A stretch of DNA of 64,000 nt. Origin: Isoetes taiwanensis (lineage: Eukaryota; Streptophyta; Lycopodiopsida; Isoetales; Isoetaceae). Both the position numbers and the translations under genes were made by a program. The stretch's first letter is position 1. Each line of letters starts with the position of its first letter. A model generated the notes under the pieces. It did not search any database. It was not told where the DNA came from and was given only the letters and a program-made list of their open reading frames with translations. Shown piece after piece: positions 1-12,483 of the stretch. The DNA is taken from NCBI GenBank assembly GCA_021234155.1, contig JAJEKV010000094.1:3330535-3394534 (forward strand), given 5' to 3'.

Positions 1-9
1 CACGAAGAA

Positions 10-45
10 GAGGAGGAGGAGGAGGAGGAGGAGGAGGAGGGAGGA
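10..45. repeat. (GAG)n microsatellite
   Basis: An uninterrupted run of AGG/GAG triplets at the window edge, followed by a short T-rich stretch. It is a purine-rich simple repeat with no open frame that looks coding. Confidence 0.9.
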
Positions 46-213
46 AGAGGATGAGGAGGAAGGTCGAAATTGACCCGGTTTTTAGAATAGGTGAGAGATG
101 AGCCAGGTTTGCATGTCTGTTTTATTTTTTTTTTTCACCTTTCTTTCTTTTCTAACACCTTTCTTTCTTCTTTGTTCGGGCGTGGAAGATCAATGATCTA
201 GGATCCGGTGCAT

Positions 214-266
214 CTTGTAAAAGCCGGGCATTTTGTAAAGCCGGGCATTTTGTAAAAGCCATTCTT
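214..266. repeat. short tandem repeat, 18-19 bp unit
   Basis: Two and a half copies of a unit containing GCCGGGCATTTTGTAAA lie head to tail. Nothing else in 46-900 is recognisable. That stretch is AT-rich, with TTTTCTTCA-type low complexity and a T-run near 610. Confidence 0.7.
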
Positions 267-909
267 GGCATCTGTACATATCAATTTTGAATGAAATCAA
301 ATAGTTTTCTTCACAAACTTTTTCTTCAAAGCGGTTTTCTTCAAGCAGTTTTTTACGTACATAAAAATATTTTGAATGAAATCAAAGCTGTTTTCTCAAA
401 CATTTTGTCTCCAAAGTGTTTTCTCCAAAATTTTGTCTGCATTTTGTGTCAACAAAGTCTAGGGAACACTATAAATCAATCCGCAGCGATATAGGAAATT
501 TTCCTATCGACCTAAAACAATTCCCCAACTCAACAAGTCATTTTTTAGCCTTGATAATTTTGCCTTTAAAATTATTTTTAATTTAGCCTATATAAAATTT
601 CGAAATTCTTTTTTTTTTTTAGAATGCAATGAATGGAATAAAATGCGGTGAGAATTTATTGCATGAAATGCAATATTCTCCATATATACCATATACATGT
701 CATGTAATGCGGGGAAGACCAGATGCGGTGGCGTGTTAATTCAAGCAATCAATTATTCCACGCTAACTTATTTCTAATTGTGCCTATATAAATCCATTTT
801 ACGCTCTCAAAGTTCCTACATTTTCTTCCTTCCTTCATACGATTTGCGGTTGCGCCTGGCGTGTTTGGATCCATGATCCCGAAATCTTGGTGGCGATTTA
901 TATTCATCA

Positions 910-1218
910 ATGTTAGATGTTTGGTTTACGGCAATTCCTAACTTACTAAAAGACTCCGCCTTTTGTTACGTAGCATCATCACGTAGCGAGGACATCGGAG
1001 ACTTCGAATTAAAACCAAAAGCGAGAGGACTAATCTGCGAATCGAAAAGCCTCGGAATTAAAACCACAAGCATCTATCCTCCTTCCGACCTCGAACTCAA
1101 GGTTAGTTTTCATTTAGTTTTAAGTATCATCTCAATGGCGGGTTTAATCCAAGAAGACAAGCTTTTGCATTTGCTTTCGGCGGCGGATGATGTTTATTAT
1201 AAAGAAAACCCGGAATAG
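910..1218 (+). other. possible exon pair of an unidentified gene
   Basis: An open frame of 102 codons. A GTTAGT splice donor near 1102 follows a polar stretch ending DLELK. A second block, starting GLIQEDKLLHLLSAADD, ends at a stop. Composition is protein-like, but no family is recognised and no clear acceptor was located. It could equally be a chance ORF. Confidence 0.25.
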
Positions 1219-3720
1219 TTTTTATAAACTTCATACGCTTCTTTTGTCAGTAAATTCTTGAGTTTCTCTTCCTGAATTAATCATGCTATTGCATGCAAGT
1301 TTCTATTATGAATGTGTAGTAGAAAGCATTAGAAAAATCTGAAGATAATATTTGAAACACGCTAAAGCGTGTTTTAGGGATAATCTTAGCCTTCAACATG
1401 AATACACGCTCGTGTGCATTCGTGAGGAGGAGAAAAAAAAAAACATGCGGATAGATAAGTAAATAGATAAAGGCCGGGCAATTATTTACAGCTCTTTGAA
1501 TGCTACTTCTTCCCCGGCGTGTATAGTTTTCCTATATAGCGGTTTACGGCGTGCAAACAATTGTATCCCTACTTTCAACTTTTTACGCTAAACCGCGGGC
1601 GTGTCTCTTGAGTTTCTAAGTTTATAAATAAATAAATATAACCGCCCGGCGTGAATCTTACGATACTCAAAGCTCACTTCCTATTGATAGATGCGGGTTA
1701 CATTAATCACCGGTTGGTGGCGAAGATGGATTGGAATTACATTTGGGCCCGGCAATCACCGCGGCCGACTCGGTTTGGCTCCAATCTCGGTCGGGTTGAA
1801 CCTTGCGGCGAGCACCGGTTCGGTTTGGAGCACCCGATCTTGCAACCCACAGGAGTACTTGGATCAAGTAATGATGATGGCGGCGAGCGCGGGGCAATGA
1901 TAGATCACGGGCTCACGGGGCCCTTGCAATCGCCGCGGAGGCTGACCCTCTTATCTAATCACTTCGAGAATCACGGTACATGCATTGATCGAGAGTGAAT
2001 CTACATCCGTCATTTCGAGATTCAAAATGAGGAGCTGCGTTTCTTAGTGGTTAGCCTCTATGCGGATGCCCCAACCACGAACCACTACCACAGGCGGTAT
2101 CTGATGCAATGGAGATGGCTCAACCAATGGAACCACTACGCGGGCGCTATCTCGATGCATTGGAGGTTCAACCAATGGAGGCGGGGAGGTGGAGCGGGGA
2201 GGAGGCGGGGGAGGTGGAGGTGGAAGCGGTAGGGGGTGGTGGAGCTAGAGCACAGTGTTTTTCTTTGGGGTTTTACGAGGAAGAATTCACTATGCCTGCA
2301 ATGGAAATGGGAGTATCGATAGCCCGGCTACTCGATGGGCTGGGCTTGAAAGCGATGATGCAGGGATTTTGTGCGGTTTATCCGGTTTATCCGATTATAT
2401 ACAATTGTAATCTTTTTTCCAATGAATACAACAAATTTTGTCTACTTCTATATTTCTACAATGTAATACATGTTACATACCTTTTTTAAGCGGTTTCTTG
2501 GCCATGCAACAAATGTTCCAACACTTTCTCCAGCAGAAGTATCCCCACCGGTGTCTCTGCGAGGTAAAGCTTCATCCATAGCGCGGCCCGATTAATCAAC
2601 GTAACTTCGGACATACTTATCCCAGGCGGAATTCCATGACGGTTCTGATCCGGATCGATGGAGTCGATCTTGCATAATCCTACTTTCCTTTTTCGATTTG
2701 TAGTTAACATGAAACATTCATCTTGACAACTGCTTGAAAAATTGCTATTCGAACACCTACTATTGGAAATTAATGTTCAAGCTATTGGAATGAGATGAGT
2801 ACGAGTTACGTAGCCATTCTTGAGAAGCTGATTTGAGTCTCGAAGCTGATTTGAGAAAATTTGAAAGGCTATGGAAACTCTTCTGTGGTCGGGAAAATTC
2901 GAATTAGAAGAAAGATTAGGTTAACTTCGTTTAAAGCGGGGATAAATTTGGCGGGATTTTAAAAACTTAATGAAAGAAGTCGGCGGACGGGTCTTCGTCA
3001 TTATTATTTGTATGTGTCAAGAATATTTCGAAACTGCATTTTGTGTTTTCTTGAAATTCAAATTTCTCTATTTCGCGTTCAGGTAGAAAAAGCTATTTCT
3101 TGGCGGCTCGGCGTATCCGGCGACCTTCCGGCTCTGTTACTAGGCGACTCGGGAGATGTCTTCTAAAAGCGAATCGAGGTCGAGCCGGGCCCCAGGCGGA
3201 GAGGCGGTGGAAGAGGAATCTCTAAACCGGCTCTTCTCAAGTTTGAGAGGGCGTTGATCGAGAATACCACGAGAATACCGCAGAACCCTATTCAAGGTAT
3301 TTAATTTGCCACAGAATACACACTTTGTGTGGAGAGTATTATGCTTGCATGAATTTGAGATATTTCCTTTCACTTAATATGCTTTGCATGAGTTTGAGTT
3401 ATTATGCTTTGCATGAATTTTAAGTATTAACATCAGTTAATGCTCTGATTGTCCGTTCTGTAGAACATAATTTTGCTCTGTTTTATATATAGAATATAGC
3501 GGTGTTAGACAGTTGGAGATAGCAATGTTCAATGAGGTTAAATAGTGTGAAATATGGATTCATGAAGGGTATGTAGCTTAAAATGTGGATGCAAAATAAT
3601 TTAGTTTCAAATTAGCATAGCATGGTCAATAATGGAGATACCAACAACATGCCAAGCGTGATTTGTACTAATTTAGGTTTAAATGCATGGCGTGATCTCT
3701 TGTTACGAAAAGTACTCTAA
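1219..3720. other. no recognisable gene; GC-rich island at 1650-2300
   Basis: Most of this stretch is AT-rich and featureless. From about 1650 to 2300 the GC content rises visibly, with overlapping ORFs on both strands (for example 1651-1998 and 2109-2489 on +). None has a recognised domain. CAACCAATGGA-type words recur at 2120-2185. A hairpin with arms AACACGC and GCGTGTT lies near 1355-1375. Confidence 0.4.
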
Positions 3721-3724
3721 AAGT

Positions 3725-4890
3725 GCTCATCTTCATTTGCGGTGCTCAAGAGGAAGAAAACCCTACTAATTGGGTTCTAATCCTGCCAAAGAAAGCAAGG
3801 GCGACCGACCCAGATCACGGTACCATATGATCTCACCTTAGATGATGAAGGGCCGATTCTTATAGCAACCAACCGACCACTGCACATACGAAGGAAATGG
3901 GCGAGGGTGCGAGTGAATGCGTTGACCTTGCCAAGACAAATGGCAAGCTCGACTTAACTCTCTTCGAGGAAAAAGGAAGCGGAACAAGATGGCCAAACAA
4001 AGGGATCCTAATCTCTTGTGAGGAAGAGGATGACACCAACGCAAATTGCTCTTGGAGATTACCGAAGCGAAAGAAAGATCTGCTTTCGGACTTACTCCTT
4101 TGTAGAGCTCTTGCATACAAGGATACGTTCATGAAAGGCCGGATGTGAGCGGTGAGACATGTTTAAAAGTATGGTTGGCCAACCAATGTAGCGATTCACG
4201 CCAATATCTATTTGCCAAGGGGTTCACGGTATGCGTAGAGGCATGTTCACTAAGCCGACACCAAGTCACTATTTGCGGCAAGCTAGGGAATTAGCTGACT
4301 TGAAAGCTTCTAAAAGGGTCCTAGATCTAGGGAAGAATGTTCAACTGCGGTTATGTCGAAGGCATGGAGGCTTACATTTTGAGAATGAGCGGGGCAGTGG
4401 CGCACTAGAGGCCATGAACAAAATAGAATAAGCGGTGACCATTATCCATTGGGTCTTAAGGAAACTTTTGCGATCCATGTGAAGTCCCTCATCCGTTCAC
4501 CAAGCTCCATTTATGTTAGCGAGGAGATATGATCCGGCACATGCCATGGAGATTGTTGAGCATGATTAGTAATCGGGTCAAATGCCTATGCCCGGAGGAT
4601 GTGCTACCTTGGGATATGATCTCGAACAAGCTGCTTTGTGTGGGCCGAGCGTCCAGGAGCTATTATCAAGTGATGATATTAAATATGTCATCATCGGCGG
4701 GCAACATTCCGTTGAGGCACAAAAGGCCATCATCGGTGGCGGAAACAAAGCGGGCCAAAAAGTGTTCTACAATCACTATGCGTTATAGGAGGTGTATTAT
4801 CTTGGATGCCAATACTTCACTGCAGATTTGGCTGAGATTAGTGCAACTTTGAATGAAATGGGGAAGACATTTCTATACAAAAGGTAATCA
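3725..4890 (+). pseudogene. copy A, part 1: ParB/DGQHR-like segment of a three-part gene
   Basis: Broken frames on + read as one protein. A block near 4450-4510 resembles a ParB-type opening (FAIHVKSLIRSPSSIYVSE). Then comes a block ending IKYVIIGGQHSVEAQKAI (about 4670-4730), like the GGQHR/DGQHR motif of ParB-fold proteins. A further block, near 4840-4885, contains LNEMGKTFLYKR. Frames change several times and stops occur, so this is a remnant. The domain reading rests on motif resemblance only. The two later parts follow downstream on the same strand. Confidence 0.35.
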
Positions 4891-5165
4891 ACCTGGTTTC
4901 ATAAATTGTATTCCGCCCGGGCGTGCTTTCAAATCAAACCAATTCCGCGCCCGTGTTTTGAAATCAATCAATTCCGCCCGGTGTTTTCAAAGTCAACCAA
5001 TTGATTTGAAAACCGCTGGCGTATTCCATTGATTGAAAACGCTGGCGTGGTTGGTTTGACTAACTGCGGCGTGAATTGCATAATAACTTTATTCATTTCC
5101 GCGCCCGGTGATTTTTCTCTTCATCAATTCTATTCAAATCCGCCCGGCGTGTTTCTATTCTATGA
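4890..5165. repeat. degenerate tandem/inverted repeat cluster with CCCGGCGTG core
   Basis: Five or more imperfect units of about 30-40 bp carry AATTCCGCCCGG or its relatives followed by GCGTG and TTTGAAATCAA. An opposite-facing unit (GATTTGAAAACCGCTGGCGT) occurs near 5003. The cluster lies between coding blocks of copy A, probably within an intron. The same core recurs at 1515-1655 and 7228-7380. Confidence 0.5.
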
Positions 5166-5439
5166 TCTTTGATTCAATATGCGTACTATTGCGGTCCATC
5201 GTTGAACAAGCTGCATACGCCCGTCAGCGATTGGGTGGAATATGGCTGCCCATTGCCCACCGGGCAGGCGGGTCAAAGTCTGAGCATTCAAAGGCTCTTT
5301 GGAGGCGGACTACATGCATGAACAATTATCTGAGGAGAAGAAGAAGCGCAAGAAAATCAAAAGAAAAAGGTGGTGATGACATTGCGGATCCTTCCGAAAA
5401 GCTCATCCAGTGGTCGGGACCAACAGACTTCGTATAAGA

Positions 5440-6880
5440 TTGTGTTTTGTAAGGAGGCGGTATGGCTCAAAGTGGAATGAATGCAGGGCGCTTATGCACA
5501 AGGGAAGCTGCGGATACTATGGGTAGGGTGCCTCCCTGTTGATGTAAGCATCTTTGACTTGAATGTGAGAGATGAGAAAGACTTCGGGGGGGCTGGCAAC
5601 GTATTTGAGACCATTTGGGTTTTAGACCGGTTAGCAAGAAGGAAGTCTTATACAAGAAGGGTGCTTTCACCAAGGATAGGATGTCCTTAGTTGAGTCTTT
5701 GCGGACCATGTAAAGGATGTCACGTACAATGAAGTCATTTGTAGGAGCCGAGTTACAAAGGCTATCGGGGGGATGTGGCATTATCTGAAATTGGATTCTT
5801 TGGACAAATACAAGGTCGGTAATGATGACATCAAAGTTTATATTCTGGTCAAAGGACTTCCTAAAGGGTGGAAGGCTAAAAATACAAAACATAAGGAGAC
5901 TCTACCCCTAAAGGTACTGGCTGAGTTGAGAAAGAAAAGTGGCCCTTGTGAAGAAGATTCTTGGAGAAGGCGACCTTTGTCCAGTGTTGATCTCCATTGG
6001 GTACAAAGGTCTCTTGCCAGATTCAACTTCTGGCCTTAAAAATATATCACTCTTTGTGTTGGACAGCAGGGGTGGGAGAGGAGATATGGGCATGAACCCG
6101 GAAGGACTACGGTAGCTTCTTTACCAGGTTTGTATAGGATTGACAAGCTGAGAGGTCCTTCACTATTGTCATCGTTTGTCCTTGGTGAGTCACATCTGCA
6201 TGCACTATCTGCTGCTCATGATCTGGAGTGCCTCAAAGTTATTAGGGAGGGATGCCTAATATATGATGTTAAGGATAATGAGCTGCGAACAGAACGGAAG
6301 ATGGCACATGTGATCTTTATTATGATATCCATCTTTGTCGGGGCGAGGAATATGATATTACTAAGGCCAAGGGGTGACAATAGCGGTGCATGGGAATGTT
6401 TTCTTCTAGATGATCGGACTTAAGAACTATATTCTTTCATACGGATCGGGATCAGTCGGAAACAGGGATGAGTCGAGAAGAGGATGAGGATCGGGACCCC
6501 CTCTAAGTGGGGAAATCAAGTCTGAGCTACAAACTAAGGAGAAGGGCCCCTTAAATAAAAATGGATTTCCCGTCCTATGGCTGCTTACCTCGTCGAGGCA
6601 TTTGCTCCAATTGATACAACCTGCTTGGAGCTTCATGTTGGAGGTTATATTGCAGAGGCTCTTATGGGTGCAAGAAGATGTCAACTGCTTTGTGGTGATG
6701 AGCAGGCCAAAGACTTTCTTGAACCATTCCTCATGCATGTGCTTGCCAAGTCTCCTAAAGGCCCTTATGGCAACCTGAAATCATCAGCAATCAAAAGTCT
6801 ATTAGACTTGTCCAATTCGAAAGTGGGCGTTGCTCACGGAGAGGGAACTAGTAATCTGCAGCGATAAGGAAAGCATTAAT
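5440..6880 (+). pseudogene. copy A, part 2: DNA-methyltransferase-like segment
   Basis: The frames at 5481-5690, 5773-6039, 6130-6423 and 6577-6867 are fragments of one reading. The last block (about 6580-6760) aligns with copy B at 19590-19760. It carries TTCLELHVGGYIAEAL, then RRCQLL and GDEQAKDFLEPF. That order resembles the motif-I region of N4/N6 amino-methyltransferases: a T-x-L-E-L strand, a Gly-Gly turn, then A-L..RRC..D..Q. A DPPY-type motif IV was not found. A block near 6290-6340, in shifted frames, reads YDIHLCRGEEYD. Stops and frameshifts make it a pseudogene. Confidence 0.4.
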
Positions 6881-7224
6881 GAACAAATAGCTGCTAAACT
6901 GGTTGCTCAAAGGAAATCTTTGTGATGGCGGCCAACTTAGGGAATATCCTTGCCCACATTGCGGGTGATGCAAGCAACAATAGAGTAGATTCACGGTTTA
7001 ACAATGAAATAATTGGCGGGGGAACCCGAAAATGAAGGCAGCAAGGCGGCTCTAGTGATTCCACAGGTTTGCCAAATCAATAGTAAAATAATGTCGGTTA
7101 ATGTGAAGGGCCTTGGAACTAATAGAAAATAACAATTCTAACGATCGGAAGAAGGCGAAGATTAAGGGTGGCGGAGGGAGAATGGCCGCCGATGGCGCCT
7201 GTGGCCGAAGATGATAGGTATGGC

Positions 7225-7395
7225 CTTGCCGTGAAATGAAATAAGCGCCAGCGTGATTTAATTTGTATTACCTTTGAATTAAATCGCGCAAAGCGTGCTG
7301 ATTATTTTTAGTTGTCAAACTAAATCGCGCCGTAGCGATTTGGTTATGACTATTTTCAAATCACGCTTGGCGTTTGTATTGTTTGTGTTATCGTA
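7225..7395. repeat. AAATCGCG/CGCGATTT palindromic words
   Basis: Several short inverted motifs (TTAAATCGCG, AAATCGCGCCGTAGCGATTT, AAATCACGCTTGGCG) lie between the methyltransferase-like and phosphatase-like parts of copy A. They share the GGCGTG core of the 4.9 kb cluster. An intronic repeat is likely. Confidence 0.4.
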
Positions 7396-7439
7396 TCTTG
7401 CTGACCGGATACATGTTTGATGTTTTCACTTCCATTGCG

Positions 7440-8072
7440 TTTCTAAGAAGGTTGTGGTGTTCGACCTAAGCGAGGTCCTTTGCAAGACTTTTCCGAAAAA
7501 TAAAGTGGCTAGAAAACGGTTTCATCGGACACCGTAGAATCAAACACCAAGTGGATCTATCAGCGCGCACTTGAAGGAGATGCTAGGCGAGGCATTCGGG
7601 TTATTTCGAGTTGGTATTTGGTCATCCATGGAACTAAGGAACATCAAGGATACTTTGGAGGCAATTTGGGGAAATCGCGTAGAAATTGGTTGACCCTTTG
7701 GGATCGAGAACAAATGTGTGAAGTTCACTAATCCCAAGGATCCAACGAGCAAAGCCTATCTTCATCAAACACTTGAGTAACATGATGGAGCCGAACTTGG
7801 TATCGAGAATAAGGATGATATAATCATAGTGGATGATGATGCTCTCAAATGCTTCTACAATCAAACCACAGGCCACGAATCCACCATCTTACGATCCAAA
7901 AACTTTGGGACAGATGATTTTTTACGTGAAGTTTGTGTCTATTATGCATAATTTGGCTATGGGGATGTGATTGGGTGAAGTGTTAGATTAGTGCCCAGGC
8001 TGGATAGAACGGTGACATGGAACCACACCTTGTTAAATACGTGGAAAAACATGGATTGATCCCTTAATGTTT
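7440..8072 (+). pseudogene. copy A, part 3: FCP1/HAD-like phosphatase remnant
   Basis: DNA here aligns with 20285-20905, the phosphatase part of copy B. VVVFDL (about 7450) matches the catalytic strand. WSSMELRN (about 7620) matches WSSMEHRN. VDDDALKCF (about 7830) matches the acidic motif IV block. VEKHGLIP then stop (about 8045-8068) matches KKGLVPP then stop. Several 1-2 bp indels destroy the frame. It is an older or more damaged paralogue of copy B. Confidence 0.65.
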
Positions 8073-8272
8073 TATTGGAATATATGATATTTTTGTATGA
8101 TATTTGTGCCATGTATCGATAATTTAGTCACGGAATTGCCTGCCATAAATAATGCAATTTGTTATTATCAAACCTAATATTATCATCTATTGAGCAAGCA
8201 ATATTTGTCTCATCTATGTTAGCAACTTGCTCTTCATTTACGCATATTTCAATTCATATGAAAAGTCACCGT

Positions 8273-8405
8273 GAATCGCAACCTTATGTTATTTTTGAAG
8301 TCAAAAAAAGATTAAAAAAAAACAAAAACCCCTAGAAGACAATAGCGGGTTGGCGTGATTTTGGAGTTGACATAATCCCAATTTAATTGGATGATGGTTA
8401 TTGGG
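8273..8405 (+). repeat. 3' flank shared with copy B
   Basis: The segment around GGTTGGCGTGATTTTGGAG and CCAATTTAATTGGATGATGG resembles 21085-21150, downstream of copy B. The duplicated block therefore runs past the stop codon into the 3' flank. Confidence 0.5.
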
Positions 8406-8409
8406 CCGA

Positions 8410-9790
8410 GATGGTGGTTGGCCCCACCATCCCTTTAAATAAACTTAGGGGGTTGGTGGTTGAACTTTACTAGCACATTATGTTGATAAGGACCTATTAC
8501 TTGTGAGAATGGGAAAAAAATGCGAAAATGCGAAAGGGAAAAATGCGAAAATGGAAAGAATAGAAAAATGGGCCTTACGAAAAAAATGGAAAAATCCGGG
8601 GACTTCACCATTAAGAACCTGTATAGACCAACAATTATCGTGGTAGGTAGGGGGTTTTAATAGGCAAAGGGTCCGTAGGGCAGGCGGGTTGGTTGTCACG
8701 AAAAACCAAGTTCTAGCGATTACTCAAAGCGTTAGGGGGTGGTGGGCGGGAAATGGCTCCCGCATGGATCGGGGTAGGGGTATAGGGCATTAAGTCTGCT
8801 TGGCCGTTTACACCCCTACGCGGTCGTCAAGGCTCGAGAATGGCTCGAGAATGATAGAACCAAGAAGCAAAACTTTCGGCATTCCGACATAGGGTTTCAA
8901 TCAGCGGGGAGGAATCTCGATCTGGAGGAAGTCGTGAAGGAAAGAAAGCTTAAGGTAGAATCTTTTCCTTTGAGTACGATTTTTAACCTCAAAACTTGGA
9001 TCTCTAACACAACTTTGGATTTCTTTGTCTCATATGACTCTTGATATGCTTAAAAGGCAAAATTCCAAATGGGTTTAATCTAAATCTCGATATCTAGCAT
9101 TGGATTTAGGGTGTCACCCGATTCTTGAGATTATGGCTATGGTAGCAGTCTCTTTCAACTATGGAAGATCCAGCTCAAGTGGTTTGGTTGTCCTAAAATA
9201 TAGAAATTTATTCAATGGAAGGAGGATATGGTTATCATGATATCATAAGTTTGATGCTAATACATCTTGTTCTAGAGCATCATTATTGCTAATAATCATC
9301 CATGTGTGCTACATTTTTATATTACGGTGCATCATTTACCACCATAATCTATTATGGATGATCCATTTGTCAATCGTAGTCAATAACCATGTTCTTGTTC
9401 ATCCTAGATTGGCATTGCTGGTTGTTAATGGAATAAATCTGCTAGGCCTAGCTCATATGCATTATCTGCTTTGTCACAAATCCTGGCATGGGTTTGCTAA
9501 GAAATTTCTGATTACCACTTAGCGGCGAAGAAATTGTGAGGAACATCATGAACTTGTGATTCACATAAAGTGCGATTTGCTAAAATCAATAACATTGAAT
9601 TAGATATGATAATATTTGTATAGCCATTTTCAATTTATCACGGTTAGGCACGTGGTTATTGTGTAGATTGTGGGTTGCTTAGTGGAGGATGAACATAAAG
9701 TTACGCTTTGCAAGAGAAGCATTCAACCATCATATGGTCTCTGGCAAGTGTTCCTCTTGTGTTCTCGTAAAAAGGATGGCCTTCAATAGC
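8410..9790. other. intergenic; A-rich GAAAATGCG repeat at 8505-8590
   Basis: Short tandem words of the type AAAATGCGAAAATGGAAAGAATAGAAAAATGG at 8505-8590 resemble those at 18870-18950. No gene is recognised. The ORF at 9286-9522 has no identifiable homology. Confidence 0.4.
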
Positions 9791-9800
9791 TTGTAGCCAT

Positions 9801-10521
9801 TTGGGTACCTTTTATAGGACTCTACACTGCGGGCTATATGGAACTTGGAGAGTCAAATTTCTTGAAGGGGCTATGAGAGGAAACCGGGGGAGGAAGCAGG
9901 CGGATGTTGAGCTCTCTCTTTTGCCCACCTTGATATACCTCGTATTGGACCCGAGGTTAAAATTTTGCATCAATGTTGCATTTATGTATTGGATTGCCAA
10001 CTTGTTATATTGTCTTGACTATCTTGTCATTCATGCGGTCTTGAGCTATATAATATTTACGTGCCAGGTTCAAGAATCGGCACTTTGCTCCGAGTTGGAG
10101 TCCCTTGAATCTGAACTTTTGACTTGGATGAAATACCCTTTAATAAGATTGCTTTTTCCTCTGTTAATGTGGCATTACAAATGGTGCGTCTCGATTCTAA
10201 AGATATATAGCATTTATAAATTCTCTCTCTCTCTAATGCTTCATATTATTCCTTTGCTTTGTGCAAATTGTTTGATTGCACTAAGTGATACTAGGGAGCC
10301 AAGACAATGTTGATGTGCAATGGCTTTTATTGTTACAAAGTGATTTTATATGCATGTGCCTCGGTGCTTGTCTCGAGAATATTAATGAGTTGCATGTTTG
10401 CGATATCTTGATGACTATAGGTCGAGGTCGATTCAAAGGTGCACCATCTTTGTCATCGATAAAAGGTAACTATTGTCCTTTTTACGCCTTGGAACCTAGA
10501 AGATTGGAAGGATGTATTTAG
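9801..10521 (+). other. unidentified open frames
   Basis: A 170-codon frame is hydrophobic in its second half and contains an acidic block, ESALCSELESLESELL, near 10070-10120. A second frame overlaps its end. No family is recognised. This may be an intron-containing gene remnant or chance. The flank 10530-11660 is AT-rich with no feature seen. Confidence 0.2.
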
Positions 10522-11739
10522 TGTGTTATTTTCTAGGCTTGGTGCTTGGTCCATCCGATTGTGAAGGTTTTGTTCTTGGGACCATTTGTCGCGTTAACAC
10601 GATACTTTAGCACATTCACTATAAGGTATATTTCTTGTAAGAATGAAGAGAGAATGGGGAAAGCAGATTTTTTCACCTTACCGAGCAAATTTATGGATAA
10701 AGATAATTTATTCTTGTAGCTTAAGTAAGCGCTGATTATGCTTTCAGGATATAGAAGAAATGAAGTGTAAATTGCATTAGCTATTTTTTTTAATGGAATA
10801 TTATTGCTTAATCTTTTGTTCTTTGAACAATTTCCTATTTCTAATCATTGTATGCATTAATGCGACATATCTGAATCAACATAAGGGACCACACATAAAA
10901 GCGAAATCATAAACATGTTTAATTGTATCATGAATTCGATTACTATGCCCACAAGCGAGAAAATTGCTTCCTGGTTTTAATGGTTTGTCATCTAAAGGTA
11001 GACAAAACAAATTGCAAGTAATTAATCGCCTTCATTGTGCAATGAGCTTAGAATATACTTGGTTGAATATAAAAACATCTACTAATCACGTCAAAGCACC
11101 ATTCTTTTCTAATTTCTACTGTTTACCTATAAGTCCATTCTAGACTTTTAATAAGTTATACTAAGTCCATTAATCCTGGGTTTTATTAAGACAATCATAT
11201 TCTACTTCAAAATTCATTCTCATATAAACACATCCTTCACTTATCGCGGCCACACATTTATTAATGTTATAAAATTGACAAACGTTGCCTTGCTAATATC
11301 GGCATGTTCTTTGTCGAAATAGCATATATGCATGATAAAAAGGAAATACATGTCGGGGACACATTAGCCGGCAATGCGAACACACGTCTACTCCCTAATC
11401 AACTTAGATCCCCTTTTAACCTTGCATTATGATGTTAATCCCCTTTTAACATTGCATTTAATATGGGCTTCTATTTGAATAATCGGACTCAAACCCCTAC
11501 AACAAACTAGCTTAGCTAGCTCTTGTAATGACTAAAAAATATTCAAAAATGATGTGTTACCATGGGCTAGGACTTTTCTTATGGTGTCCGGTATATGTAT
11601 GGGAAAGGGTATATGGATTGCTAGTTGGGGTTTGGAGTACATGTATGCGGATAAGGGGCCAAAATTAAAATTCATATGTATGCATTATGGTTGGGGGTTT
11701 TGCCCATAAAAGCGTATCTGAGGGGTTTGATCGACCCCT

Positions 11740-12105
11740 TGCACTTTGTGCCATATGCTCTATATAAAAGGGGTGAAGCCCAGGAAAAAATGGACGAAAA
11801 TTTGGTAACACAAAAAGAGAATATGGAGAACGGAAATAAAAAAAAAGGAACAATAGAAAATGTATGGGAAAATAAGGAAGGTGCACCACTTTATTCAAGA
11901 AAATAATATAAAACAATGCTTCAAGACATCTTGCATGGGGGACGAGGTCTCTGACACCATCTTCCCAGGGCTGCCACTACCCTTGCTCCATGTGAGATTC
12001 TAGAGCCAAGAGGAGGAGAACAAGTCCCCTCAAGATATTCTATTCTATTCTATTCCTCAAGATATTTATAATTTTTTGAACAAATCCATGTGTCATCATC
12101 TTGGC
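11740..12105. repeat. dispersed repeat, copy 1, left part
   Basis: This segment matches 18930-19224, including CACAAAAAGAGA...GGAGAACGG, a poly-A stretch, CACCACTTTATTCAAG and CCAGGGCTGCCACTACCC. In copy 2 the sequence runs straight on. Here it stops at 12105 and resumes at 13884. A TATA-like CTATATAAAAG lies near 11760 in this copy only. Confidence 0.8.
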
Positions 12106-12483
12106 TGCTTTGCATTTTTTCGCTAATGTCATGCATGTGAAGGCTGGTGGAGTTGTCTCCGCTACTAGGGTGGGAGCGGCAAGACTTGATCGTCCTCGCC
12201 ATCTTTTGGTTCGGTTTCAAGACACTCTTAGCCTCTTACGTTCTTGACATGGAAACCATCTCGGAGGGACTAGTTTCTCGATGCAGGAGGGACCTCTCCC
12301 TCTTCAATTGTGTAACCGTAAGGAGGAGCTCTACGCAAGGTGAGGGCAGCCCTTTGCAAAAAAAAAAAATGGGCAATGTATGGGGGGGCGCGGCAATTAT
12401 TCTAGATCAATGGCCTTCCAATCCTTGGGTAGCTATGTCTAGATAATTTTAAACATAACTTTACCACTAGCATTAGCATTATC

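Noticed and set aside
12147-12446. 99-codon frame as a gene
   Set aside because: No recognisable homology; it lies within the inserted block and crosses an A-run.
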